Source of the DNA: Blautia_A aquisgranensis
GTDB taxonomy: Bacteria; Bacillota; Clostridia; Lachnospirales; Lachnospiraceae
Assembly: GCF_040096615.1 (NCBI RefSeq)
Contig: NZ_JBBMEJ010000007.1
Location: 62,001-126,000, forward strand
DNA: 64,000 bases
Direction: 5' to 3'
The translations under genes were made by a program, and so were the position numbers. The notes below the pieces were generated by a model. It was not told where the DNA came from. It did no database searches and saw only the letters and a list, made by a program, of their open reading frames with translations. How positions within the stretch are numbered: the first letter of the stretch is position 1; every line of letters begins with the position of its first letter. Positions 17,730-25,810 of the stretch are shown here, in pieces.

Positions 17730-18821
17730 ATGATATCGAATCAGGTGTTACAGAATACGCTCGAGGGACTTAAAGAAATATCAAGGACGGAATTTTGTGT
17801 CATTGACACAGACGGCAAGGTACTTGCGTCTACTTTTTCTGATTTTGAAATCCAGCCAGCAGATATCCAGGCTTTTGTAGAATCCCAGGCGGACAGCCAG
17901 CTTGTCAAGGGATTTCAGTACTTTAAGGTCTGTGATGATTACCAGCTGGAATATGTCTTGGTAGCACATGGCGATGACGAAGATACCTATATGGTAGGTA
18001 AGCTTGCGGCTTTTCAGATTCAGAATCTGATCGTAGCGTATAAGGAGCGTTTTGACAAGGACAGCTTTATCAAGAATCTTCTTCTTGATAATCTTCTTCT
18101 GGTTGATATTTACAACAGAGCGAAGAAGCTTCATATTGAGGCAGATGTCCGTCGTGTGGTTATGATCCTGGAGCTGAATCAGGAGAAAGATCACAGCTCA
18201 GTGGAGAGCGTGAAGAGCCTTTTTGGCGGAAAGAGCAGAGACTTTATCACTGCTGTAGATGAGAAGAGCATCATCATTGTCAAGGAGCTGGAAGAGGGAG
18301 AAGGCTATCCGGAGATGGATAAGCTTGCTCATACGATCCTGGATACACTGGATCTCAATAAGGACGGCGAAGATGTCCATATGGCATATGGTACCATTGT
18401 CAATGAGCTTAAGGAAGTTTCCCGTTCCTATAAGGAAGCGCGTATGGCACTTGATGTAGGCAAGATCTTCTTTGGAGACAAGGAAGTTATTGCATACAGC
18501 TCACTGGGAATCGGAAGACTGATCTATCAGCTGCCTATTCCGCTGTGTAAGATGTTTATCCGTGAGATCTTCGATAACAAATCCCCGGATGATTTCGATG
18601 AGGAGACACTGATCACCATCGACAAATTCTTTGAGAACAGCCTGAACGTATCCGAAACATCACGTCAGCTGTATATTCACAGAAACACACTGGTATATCG
18701 TCTGGACAAGCTCCAGAAGAGCACAGGACTTGATCTTCGTGTGTTCGAGGATGCGATCACATTTAAGATCGCGCTGATGGTTGTAAGGTATATGAAGTAT
18801 ATGGAGACATTAGAGTACTAA
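17730..18821 (+). CDS. PucR/CdaR-type transcriptional regulator
   Basis: The 363-residue product has an N-terminal region like the sugar-diacid recognition domain (residues about 5-130) and a C-terminal PucR-type helix-turn-helix (about 310-355). The latter contains SETSRQLYIHRNTLVYRLDK, the hallmark of the CdaR/PucR group. Such proteins sense small acids or nucleotides and often activate catabolic or transport genes. The ATG at 17730 has GAAGGGA about 10 bp upstream; the TTG at 17721 is too close to that site. It stands alone, so its target genes are unknown. A strong terminator follows. Confidence 0.88.
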   Translation: MISNQVLQNTLEGLKEISRTEFCVIDTDGKVLASTFSDFEIQPADIQAFVESQADSQLVKGFQYFKVCDDYQLEYVLVAHGDDEDTYMVGKLAAFQIQNLIVAYKERFDKDSFIKNLLLDNLLLVDIYNRAKKLHIEADVRRVVMILELNQEKDHSSVESVKSLFGGKSRDFITAVDEKSIIIVKELEEGEGYPEMDKLAHTILDTLDLNKDGEDVHMAYGTIVNELKEVSRSYKEARMALDVGKIFFGDKEVIAYSSLGIGRLIYQLPIPLCKMFIREIFDNKSPDDFDEETLITIDKFFENSLNVSETSRQLYIHRNTLVYRLDKLQKSTGLDLRVFEDAITFKIALMVVRYMKYMETLEY

Positions 18822-18854
18822 AGCCTGTTGTAGTGGGGAATAATTGAGAAGTCT

Positions 18855-18899
18855 AAAACTGCTGCCTGTTCAGTTTATGGAACGGGCAGCAGTTTTTTT
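18855..18899 (+). terminator. Intrinsic terminator after the PucR/CdaR-type gene
   Basis: AAAACTGCTGCC (18855-18866) pairs perfectly with GGCAGCAGTTTT (18885-18896), then more T. Confidence 0.92.
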
Positions 18900-18911
18900 G
18901 TGTACGCACAA

Positions 18912-18927
18912 AAGTTCACATGAACTT
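18912..18927. promoter_or_regulatory. Palindrome upstream of the ftsE promoter
   Basis: AAGTTCA and TGAACTT (18912-18918, 18921-18927) form a perfect inverted repeat with a 2-bp centre. It lies 24 bp upstream of the -35 at 18951. Its size and position fit a dimeric regulator site; no regulator is implied by the sequence. Confidence 0.4.
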
Positions 18928-18950
18928 CACACATAAAGCCACAGCCTCTA

Positions 18951-18979
18951 TTGTAATTTTGGGATTTTTACGTTAAAAT
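18951..18979 (+). promoter_or_regulatory. Candidate distal promoter of ftsEX
   Basis: TTGTAA (18951-18956), 17 bp, TAAAAT (18974-18979). Confidence 0.55.
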
Positions 18980-19021
18980 AAATAATCCGAAGGGATCTGT
19001 AAATGCCTGTTGAAAATATTC

Positions 19022-19050
19022 TTGCATTTACACAACAAATATATTACAAT
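19022..19050 (+). promoter_or_regulatory. Candidate proximal promoter of ftsEX
   Basis: TTGCAT (19022-19027), 17 bp, TACAAT (19045-19050), 55 bp before the ftsE ATG. Confidence 0.55.
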
Positions 19051-19104
19051 AATATTACAAAAGAATTAAGAAAATTATTATACATAATATAGAGGAGGAT
19101 ATAT

Positions 19105-19788
19105 ATGATCGATCTTGTAGATGTGAGCAAATCTTACGGTCCGGGACTTCCGGCTGTGAATCATGCGAACTTACATGTTGATAAAGGGGAATTTGTATTC
19201 GTAGTCGGAAGCAGCGGCTCCGGTAAATCCACACTGATCAAGCTTCTGATGAAGGAGCTTGATTCCACAGGCGGAACTATCACAGTCAGCGGAGAACGTC
19301 TGGAGAAGATGAAGCACAGACGTGTTGCCAAATACCGCAGAAAGCTGGGTGTAGTATTTCAGGATTTTCGTCTTCTCAAGGACCGAAATGTATATGAGAA
19401 TGTAGCGTTTGCACAGCGTGTCATCGGAAGACCGACCCGTGTGATCCGTAAACGTGTACCGGAGGTTCTTCAGGAGGTTGGACTTGCAGGGAAATATAAG
19501 GCATTTCCGGATGAGCTCTCCGGTGGTGAGCAGCAGAGAGTTGCCCTGGCAAGAGCTCTGGTAAACCGCCCGGATATCCTTTTGGCAGATGAGCCTACAG
19601 GTAACCTGGATCCACGTACTTCTGAGGAGATCATGGCACTGATGGAGCAGATCAATGACAGAGGAACAACGGTTCTGGTAGTTACCCACAATAAAGACAT
19701 CGTTAATGCCATGCGTAAGCGTGTAGTTACCATGCACAACGGCAAGATCATCAGCGATGAGAAAGAGGGAGGATATCATGAGGCCTAG
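19105..19788 (+). CDS. ftsE: Cell division ATP-binding protein FtsE
   Basis: The 227-residue ABC ATPase has Walker A GSSGSGKST (35-43), signature LSGGEQQ (138-144) and Walker B ending Asp162-Glu163. The order with ftsX, overlapping by 11 bp, identifies it as FtsE rather than a generic ABC ATPase. FtsEX forms an inner-membrane complex that signals across the membrane to peptidoglycan hydrolases during division or sporulation. AGAGGAGG precedes the ATG. Two candidate promoters and a palindrome lie upstream. Confidence 0.95.
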   Translation: MIDLVDVSKSYGPGLPAVNHANLHVDKGEFVFVVGSSGSGKSTLIKLLMKELDSTGGTITVSGERLEKMKHRRVAKYRRKLGVVFQDFRLLKDRNVYENVAFAQRVIGRPTRVIRKRVPEVLQEVGLAGKYKAFPDELSGGEQQRVALARALVNRPDILLADEPTGNLDPRTSEEIMALMEQINDRGTTVLVVTHNKDIVNAMRKRVVTMHNGKIISDEKEGGYHEA

Positions 19789-20683
19789 TACGATCTGGTA
19801 TACCCTGAAGCAGGGTTTTAAGAACATAAAAAGAAACTGGATGTTTTCCCTTGCGTGCATCATCACAATGGCAGCCTGTATCTTTCTGGTAGGAATTTTT
19901 TATTCCATTGTCAACAACGTGAACAATATTGCACATAAGGTAGAAGAGGAAGTTCCAATCACGGTATTTTTTGATGAGGGAACAACGGATGAGGAGATCC
20001 AGACAATCGGAGATGCGATCCAGGCAAGACCGGAGGTTGCAAGACTTGATTATGAATCTGCAGACCAGGCCTGGGCAGACTATAAAGAGAAATATTTCGG
20101 AGATGAGGAGGCTGCAGATGGATTTAAGGATGATAATCCGCTTGCCAATTCCTCCAACTATCAGGTATATCTCAACGATATCACCAAGCAGACAGAGTTA
20201 GTTAATTACATACAGGGACTGGATCATGTCCGTAAGGTAAATCAGTCCGAACAGGCATCCAAGACACTGGGATCGATCAATAAGCTGGTTTCCTATGTAT
20301 CTATCGCAGTCATTGCCATTCTTCTTCTGATCTCGGTATTCCTCATCAGCAATACCGTATCCATGGGTATTTCCGTCCGAAAAGAAGAGATCGGTATTAT
20401 GAAATACATTGGTGCGACCGATGCTTTTGTACGTATGCCGTTCCTTCTTGAGGGAATCGTTCTGGGTGTGATCGGTGCGGCGATTCCGCTGATCGGCCTG
20501 TTTTTCCTGTATAATTCTGCTGTTGAATTTATTCTGACAAAATTTAACGTGCTCACAGGTATTGTTGATTTTATTCCGATTTGGCAGATCTATGAGGGGC
20601 TGATTCCTATGGGACTTGGACTGGGAGTAGGTATCGGCCTTCTGGGAAGCTTCTTTACAACAAGAAAGCATCTGAGAGTATAA
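19778..20683 (+). CDS. ftsX: Cell division protein FtsX
   Basis: The 301-residue product has the FtsX layout: a short cytoplasmic N-terminus, a first membrane helix at about residues 23-43, an extracellular domain of about 125 residues, then three helices near 175-295 including SMGISVRKEEIGIMKYIGAT. The ATG at 19778 follows GGGAGGAT inside the end of ftsE. No PcsB- or M23-type hydrolase follows, unlike many Firmicutes ftsEX operons; an S41 protease comes next after a hairpin. Confidence 0.94.
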   Translation: MRPSTIWYTLKQGFKNIKRNWMFSLACIITMAACIFLVGIFYSIVNNVNNIAHKVEEEVPITVFFDEGTTDEEIQTIGDAIQARPEVARLDYESADQAWADYKEKYFGDEEAADGFKDDNPLANSSNYQVYLNDITKQTELVNYIQGLDHVRKVNQSEQASKTLGSINKLVSYVSIAVIAILLLISVFLISNTVSMGISVRKEEIGIMKYIGATDAFVRMPFLLEGIVLGVIGAAIPLIGLFFLYNSAVEFILTKFNVLTGIVDFIPIWQIYEGLIPMGLGLGVGIGLLGSFFTTRKHLRV

Positions 20684-20732
20684 TAAAAAAAGTGACACAG
20701 AAGTGAGAAAAAAGCTTCTGTATGATACACAG

Positions 20733-20761
20733 CGGCTGTCGGAGAAACCGGCAGCCGTTTT
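20733..20761 (+). terminator. Hairpin terminator between ftsX and the S41 protease gene
   Basis: CGGCTGTCGG (20733-20742) pairs with CCGGCAGCCG (20748-20757) with one G-T, followed by only four T. It is probably partial, leaving some read-through. Confidence 0.65.
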
Positions 20762-20809
20762 CGGCATAGTGCTGGCAGAAGAACAGGGAGAGATCAGAGA
20801 AAGGAAAAA

Positions 20810-21997
20810 ATGCAGAACAAAGAATTCAAAAAAGGAATCGCTGTGGGCGTAGCAGCAACACTTCTTGTAACAGGAGCAGGTTTTGCCGGTTATCAGAAAG
20901 TGATGTTTCCGAAAGGAGGCGCACTTTCAGACAGCTCTACTGTGCAGAAGCTGAATTATCTGGAGAATCTGATCGATGAGGAATATCTGGATAAAAAGGA
21001 TGAGGACAGTTTACGCGAAGGTCTTTATGCGGGGCTTTTGAGCGGACTTAAGGATCCGTATTCCACTTATTATACAGCAGAGCAGTATAAGGAACTGAAA
21101 ACCTCCAATGAAGGTTCTTATGTGGGAATCGGGGCAGTTCTTCAGAAATCCGAAGACGGAGGTGCACAAATCGTACAGCTTTATGAGGGTGGCTCCGGAG
21201 AGCAGGCCGGGCTGAAAAAGGGAGATGTGCTCAAAGCTGTGGATGGAGAGGATGTGACAGAAAAAGAAACCTCAGACATTGCATCTATGATCAAGGAAAG
21301 CGATAAGGATTCCGTGACGCTGACTATTCTAAGAGAAGGGGAAGAAAAAACACAGGATATCAAGGTAGAGATCCGTGACGTGGAGATACAGACCGTTTCC
21401 TATGAAATGCTGGATGATGAGACAGGTTACATCCGTATTTCCGAGTTTTCCGAGGTGACCAGCGACCAGTATAAAAAAGCCTTCGAGGATCTTGAAAAGA
21501 GAGGAATGACAAAGCTGGTGGTGGACTTAAGGGATAATCCGGGAGGACTTCTGGATGCGGTCTGCGGAGTACTACGCCAGATCCTGCCGGAAGGCCTGAT
21601 CGTCTATACAGAGGACAAAAACGGAAAACGGGAAGAAGAAAAATGTGATGGCAAAAACGAGCTGAAGATGCCACTTTCTGTGCTGGTAAACGGGAACAGC
21701 GCCAGTGCATCGGAGATTTTTGCGGGAGCAGTGAAGGATTACGGAATCGGCAACATTGTAGGAACAACGACCTACGGAAAAGGCGTGGTGCAGACGATCC
21801 AGCCTTTGAATGATGGCAGTGCTGTGAAGATCACAATTGCGAAATATTATACGCCAAAGGGTAACGACATCAACAAAAAAGGAATCACACCGGATGTGGA
21901 GGCAGCGCTTCCGGAGTATTCCGGCGACTGGACGGAGCTTACCCATGAGGAAGATACACAGCTTCAGGCGGCGCGGGAAGTACTGGGACAGAGCTGA
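20810..21997 (+). CDS. S41-family C-terminal processing peptidase (CtpA/CtpB type)
   Basis: The 395-residue product has an N-terminal signal or anchor helix (about 9-27), a PDZ domain (about 95-175) and an S41 protease domain. The catalytic Ser299 (NSASASEI) and Lys324 (YGKGVVQ) lie 25 residues apart, as in CtpB and Prc, and Gln328 is also kept. Such proteases act outside the membrane on C-termini of exported or signalling proteins. It follows ftsEX after a modest hairpin, so co-expression with division genes is plausible. AGAAAGGA precedes the ATG. Confidence 0.93.
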   Translation: MQNKEFKKGIAVGVAATLLVTGAGFAGYQKVMFPKGGALSDSSTVQKLNYLENLIDEEYLDKKDEDSLREGLYAGLLSGLKDPYSTYYTAEQYKELKTSNEGSYVGIGAVLQKSEDGGAQIVQLYEGGSGEQAGLKKGDVLKAVDGEDVTEKETSDIASMIKESDKDSVTLTILREGEEKTQDIKVEIRDVEIQTVSYEMLDDETGYIRISEFSEVTSDQYKKAFEDLEKRGMTKLVVDLRDNPGGLLDAVCGVLRQILPEGLIVYTEDKNGKREEEKCDGKNELKMPLSVLVNGNSASASEIFAGAVKDYGIGNIVGTTTYGKGVVQTIQPLNDGSAVKITIAKYYTPKGNDINKKGITPDVEAALPEYSGDWTELTHEEDTQLQAAREVLGQS

Positions 21998-22027
21998 TCC
22001 AGGCAGATTAAAGGGGGAAAACGAGAG

Positions 22028-22951
22028 ATGATAACATTACAATTATTACAGCAGATCGTTGTATTTTTTCTGATGATGGCATGTGGATTTCTGGTTGTGA
22101 AACGTGGACTGATCGATGCAAAAAGCAGCCGGATGCTTTCTGTGATCTGCATCTATATCATTATGCCGTGTGTGATGATCAATGCGTTTCAGATCGAATA
22201 TTCCAAAAGTATCCGGGATGGGTTTCTTCTGGCAGTGGCAGCTGCGGTACTGATCCATATTTTTCTTCTGGTATTTGTCAGGATCATCGGAAAACCATTG
22301 AAACTGAGTGTTTTGGAAAAAGCCTCGATTATTTATTCCAATTCCGGAAACCTGGTCATTCCCATGGTGACGGTTGTCCTTGGAGAGAAATGGGTGATTT
22401 ATGCCAGTGCGTTTTTGAGTGTGCAGATGATCCTGATGTGGACCCATGGTGAGTCGTTGATGGAGGCGAAGGCTGGCGTCAACTGGAAAAAAATCCTCTG
22501 CAATATCAATCTGATCGCGATCATCATCGGCATCATTCTGTTTTTTGCCCGGATCAGACTGCCGGTAGTTATTGGCAATACAATGAGTCAGATTTCTGCA
22601 ACATTGGGACCTGTGTGCATGATCATGCTGGGAATGACAATGACAGAAGTAAACTGGAAGGAAATTTTCAGCCATTCCAGGATCTATCTGATCACAGCAC
22701 TTAAAATGATCGTGACACCGCTGTTTGTGCTTCTGCTTCTGAAATATTCGCCGCTGGCGTCTATGGTGAAAGATGGGCAGACGATCCTTCTTATCAGCCT
22801 CATGGCAGTGATCACGCCGTCAGCAACAACCGTAGTTCAGCTGGCACAGCTCTATGATGAGGAGCCGGTTTATGCCAGCACGATCAATGTTATGACAACG
22901 ATCGTAAGTATTGTGACGATGCCTCTGATGGTGATGCTTTATCTTGCCTGA
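22028..22951 (+). CDS. AEC-family transporter
   Basis: The 307-residue membrane protein has about ten predicted helices and the auxin-efflux-carrier fold pattern: N-terminal GFLVVKRGLID, YSNSGNLVIPMV near residue 105 and a C-terminal ITPSATTVVQLAQLY. Bacterial members carry malate, malonate or other small acids. It begins 30 bp after the S41 protease stop, with GGGGGAAAACGAG before the ATG, so it may be co-transcribed. Substrate unknown. Confidence 0.9.
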   Translation: MITLQLLQQIVVFFLMMACGFLVVKRGLIDAKSSRMLSVICIYIIMPCVMINAFQIEYSKSIRDGFLLAVAAAVLIHIFLLVFVRIIGKPLKLSVLEKASIIYSNSGNLVIPMVTVVLGEKWVIYASAFLSVQMILMWTHGESLMEAKAGVNWKKILCNINLIAIIIGIILFFARIRLPVVIGNTMSQISATLGPVCMIMLGMTMTEVNWKEIFSHSRIYLITALKMIVTPLFVLLLLKYSPLASMVKDGQTILLISLMAVITPSATTVVQLAQLYDEEPVYASTINVMTTIVSIVTMPLMVMLYLA

Positions 22952-23021
22952 AATAATTGTAAAAACAGGGGGGAAGTGCTAAAATCAATTCAGAATATCA
23001 TGTATCGGGAGGAATAATAAA

Positions 23022-23669
23022 ATGGAACGACATGCTTTTGCAATGCGGGTAAAAGAAGAAAAAATGAACGATTACCGTAAGAAGCTGGGCGAGATCTGGC
23101 CGGAGCTTACCGCTTATCTTGACCGCAACAAAATCCACAATTTCAGCATCTGGAATGCAGCAGATCTGATCTTCGGATATTATGAAAATGCAGACGGCGC
23201 TGTGATCTCAGAAGAAGAGCAGAAGATAAAAGAAGCTCTTACTGGGAAGATGGAAGATACTTTTACATGGATCTCAACACCTGGAAAAGATATGCGTCTG
23301 ATGTATCATAATTTTGGTGTGGTAAGAGAGAACAAAGAGCTGATCCGTCACAGAATGTTCATGACGAAATTAAAGGATGGCTGTGAAGAAGAATACAAGG
23401 CCCGCCATGATGGTCTGATCGCACAGAGAGGCGATACTGTAGATCCGGGTCCGGACAGCAACTTCAGTATCTGGAGCGCAGGCGGATATATTTTTGGATA
23501 CGATGAGATCGATACAACCATGGAAGTAGAAGAAACACCGGAGGCAAAAGAGGCAACGATCGCCTGGGAGACACGTCAGCTTGGAATCATGGACTGGATC
23601 ACCAACGATGTAGACTGGATGACAAAAGAAGTTCATCCGTCAAGTGTGCGTCTTGCGTGGCATGCATAA
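23022..23669 (+). CDS. Tandem two-domain L-rhamnose mutarotase-like protein
   Basis: The 215-residue product contains two copies of the RhaM-type dimeric alpha/beta-barrel unit (one copy is normally about 104 residues). Unit one spans about 4-100 and unit two about 108-215. Both contain NFSIW (40-44, 147-151) and IFGY (50-53, 157-160). The position of the E. coli catalytic His22 is Leu22 in unit one (YRKKLGEIWPEL) but His129 in unit two (YKARHDGL). RhaM interconverts anomers of L-rhamnose. No rhamnose genes are nearby, so the sugar is uncertain. GGGAGGAA precedes the ATG. Confidence 0.78.
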   Translation: MERHAFAMRVKEEKMNDYRKKLGEIWPELTAYLDRNKIHNFSIWNAADLIFGYYENADGAVISEEEQKIKEALTGKMEDTFTWISTPGKDMRLMYHNFGVVRENKELIRHRMFMTKLKDGCEEEYKARHDGLIAQRGDTVDPGPDSNFSIWSAGGYIFGYDEIDTTMEVEETPEAKEATIAWETRQLGIMDWITNDVDWMTKEVHPSSVRLAWHA

Positions 23670-23717
23670 AAAGATATAAAATAAAAATCATAAATTCGGG
23701 AAAATAAAAGGAAGGAG

Positions 23718-23747
23718 GCCGGGGCTTAGTTTGGAGGTAGCCCCGGC
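23718..23747. other. GC-rich hairpin with a Shine-Dalgarno-like loop
   Basis: GCCGGGGCT (23718-23726) and AGCCCCGGC (23739-23747) form a perfect 9-bp stem. The 12-nt loop holds GGAGG. No T-run follows on the plus strand, while the minus strand continues into pyrimidine-rich DNA. It ends 3 bp before the ATG of a 26-codon ORF. Confidence 0.6.
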
Positions 23748-23750
23748 AGT

Positions 23751-23831
23751 ATGAAAAAGAAAAAAGTGTTATCAAAGGTAGTACCCTTTGCACATCTAAT
23801 AATATACTCATATTTTGTGGTTATTCTGTGA
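23751..23831 (+). CDS. Candidate 26-residue basic-hydrophobic peptide
   Basis: The ORF reads MKKKKVLSK followed by a hydrophobic stretch (PFAHLIIYSYFVVIL) and a TGA. A lysine-rich start with one possible membrane helix is the shape of small membrane peptides and type I toxins. The only ribosome-site-like sequence, GGAGG, is about 13 bp upstream in the loop of a strong hairpin. The rest of 23670-24011 holds a second short inverted repeat (CAAAGG/CCTTTG at 23773-23790) and the promoter of the next gene. Chance cannot be excluded; there is no conservation evidence here. Confidence 0.3.
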   Translation: MKKKKVLSKVVPFAHLIIYSYFVVIL

Positions 23832-23953
23832 CGTCATTCTGAAAAAAGTATGAACAAAAAAGAAAAATTAGCTGAACAGCCTTTTGAAAGAATGAGGAAA
23901 TCTTTTTTTTCTGTGACAGAAATCTTAACAATTCTTAAGCTTTCCATAATTGA

Positions 23954-23982
23954 TTGAAACTCACGGTTTCCGCTGTTATACT
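23954..23982 (+). promoter_or_regulatory. Promoter of the phospholipid gene cluster
   Basis: TTGAAA (23954-23959), 17 bp, TATACT (23977-23982), 29 bp before the PAP2 gene ATG. Confidence 0.7.
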
Positions 23983-24011
23983 GAAAACAATAAAACAGTG
24001 AGGCGTGACTT

Positions 24012-24713
24012 ATGAAACGTTTTTTGAACTATGTGACGGGGATCATTCCGGCGTATGGAATGTTTCCTCTTATTTTTTCGTTTATATTTAACTGTCTTGT
24101 GTATTCCGGATCCAGGATGATCGCAGGCGGCTGGTATCATCATAATATCGAGAGCAGTCTGGATCTTAAGCTGCCCTTTGTGCCGCAGTTTCTGATCGTA
24201 TATTTTGGATGTTATCTGTTCTGGGCGGTGAATTATATTCTGGCAGCCAGACAGGATAGAGAACAGGTCTATCGCTTTTTTACGGCAGATTGTATATCAA
24301 GGTGTGTATGTCTGGTGATCTTTCTTGTATATCCGACTACGAACACAAGACCGGAGATCATGGAGCCGGGCTTCTGGAATCAGCTGGCAGGATGGCTGTA
24401 TTCTATTGATGCGGCGGATAATCTTTTTCCGTCGATTCACTGTCTGGTAAGCTGGTTCTGTTTCCTTGGGGTAAAAGATCAGAAGAAGATACCGGTGTGG
24501 TATAAGACAGTTTCCTTTGTACTGGCAGTGCTGGTCTTTTTTTCCACACTGTTTACCAAGCAGCATGTGATCGTGGATGTGATCGGTGGCGTGGCTCTTG
24601 CACAGATCTGCTTCTGGCTGGGAGAACATACCGGATTATGGCATATTTATGAACGAATCGGTGGAAAAATCGAAAAAACAATCGAGAGATATAAAGAAGG
24701 TACAATAAGATGA
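24012..24713 (+). CDS. PAP2-family membrane phosphatase
   Basis: The 233-residue membrane protein has about six helices and the split phosphatase signature: a partial first motif (NTRPE, Arg113), PSIH at 140-143 and a third motif with His185 and Asp189 (KQHVIVDV). PSIH in place of PSGH is typical of the phosphatidate phosphatase/inositol-phosphorylceramide synthase branch. It likely dephosphorylates a lipid phosphate at the membrane. It overlaps the next gene by 4 bp (ATGA) and heads a cluster ending in pssA-psd, which points to phospholipid metabolism. Confidence 0.88.
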   Translation: MKRFLNYVTGIIPAYGMFPLIFSFIFNCLVYSGSRMIAGGWYHHNIESSLDLKLPFVPQFLIVYFGCYLFWAVNYILAARQDREQVYRFFTADCISRCVCLVIFLVYPTTNTRPEIMEPGFWNQLAGWLYSIDAADNLFPSIHCLVSWFCFLGVKDQKKIPVWYKTVSFVLAVLVFFSTLFTKQHVIVDVIGGVALAQICFWLGEHTGLWHIYERIGGKIEKTIERYKEGTIR

Positions 24714-25765
24714 AAAACAGAAAAAAAGTAATATTTAACGGTGTATTTCTGGCCGTGGTATTTGCACTTACGATCTACGGTGTTTTTCATGGAGAGGACC
24801 TTTCATCCATGATGGATGCCATACACAGGGCGGATAAACGCTGGCTTGTTCCGGGAATCGCACTGGTGGCTTTTTTTATCTGGGGAGAATCCATCATCAT
24901 CTGGTATATGATGCGCTCCAGCGGAATACGTCTGAAGAAGAGAACCTGCTTCCTGTTCTCATCCGTAGGCTTCTTTTTCAGCTGTATCACACCGTCCGCC
25001 AGTGGCGGACAGCCCATGCAGATCTATTACATGAAAAAAGAAAAGATATCCATTCCGGTATCTACTGTGATTCTGATGATCGTGACTATTACCTATAAGC
25101 TGGTGCTTGTTGTGATCGGAGTGGGGATCGCACTGTTCGGAAGAGGATTTCTGCATAAATATCTGGAGGGAATCCTGCCGGTATTTTATCTGGGTCTGGC
25201 ACTGAATATTTTCTGTGTAACATTTATGACGATTCTGGTCTTTCATCCGCTTTTGGCAAAAGCGATCATGGTGAAAGGACTTAAGCTTCTGGAACGGCTG
25301 CATCTTGTGAAGAAAAAAGAGAGACGTCTGAAAAAACTGGAAGATTCCATGGATACATACAGAGATACTGCGGCATATCTGAAGAAAAATCCGCTGGTGA
25401 TCGTTAAAGTTATTGGAATCACTTTTATACAGAGAATGGCGCTGTTTGCAGTAACCTGGTTTGTGTATCAGGCATTTGGGCTTCATGGAACCGGATTCTG
25501 GGAGATTCTTTTTCTCCAGGCAGTGATCGCGGTGTCTGTGGATATGCTGCCGCTTCCGGGAGGAATGGGGATCAGCGAAACACTGTTTCTGACCATCTTC
25601 AAGCCGGTATTTGGCGGACTGCTGCTTCCGGGAATGGTCTTAAGCCGTGGACTTGGATATTACGGAGAACTTCTGATCAGTGCACTGTTTACCGTGGTGG
25701 CGCAGTTGACTATCGGAAAAGAGAAAAAACAAGGACAGAAGCAGACTGGACAGGGAATGCAGTAA
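24710..25765 (+). CDS. Lysylphosphatidylglycerol synthase-like transmembrane protein (flippase-like domain)
   Basis: The 351-residue product has about eight membrane helices and the LPG_synthase_TM pattern, including ITPSASGGQPMQIYYM near residue 100 and DMLPLPGGMGISETLFL near 280. It lacks the soluble aminoacyl-transferase domain of MprF, so it resembles the stand-alone YbhN/UPF0104 group proposed to move lipids. It is translationally coupled to the PAP2 gene and followed 45 bp later by pssA. Its exact cargo is unknown. Confidence 0.87.
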   Translation: MKNRKKVIFNGVFLAVVFALTIYGVFHGEDLSSMMDAIHRADKRWLVPGIALVAFFIWGESIIIWYMMRSSGIRLKKRTCFLFSSVGFFFSCITPSASGGQPMQIYYMKKEKISIPVSTVILMIVTITYKLVLVVIGVGIALFGRGFLHKYLEGILPVFYLGLALNIFCVTFMTILVFHPLLAKAIMVKGLKLLERLHLVKKKERRLKKLEDSMDTYRDTAAYLKKNPLVIVKVIGITFIQRMALFAVTWFVYQAFGLHGTGFWEILFLQAVIAVSVDMLPLPGGMGISETLFLTIFKPVFGGLLLPGMVLSRGLGYYGELLISALFTVVAQLTIGKEKKQGQKQTGQGMQ

Positions 25766-25810
25766 CAGTACAATAACAGTAAATGAAAAAGAAAAATGGG
25801 GGTTAAACAA

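Noticed and set aside
23926..23946. Pho-box-like direct repeats (TTAACA, TTAAGC) before the PAP2 gene
   Set aside because: Only two imperfect hexamers with 10-bp spacing are present; too weak to call.
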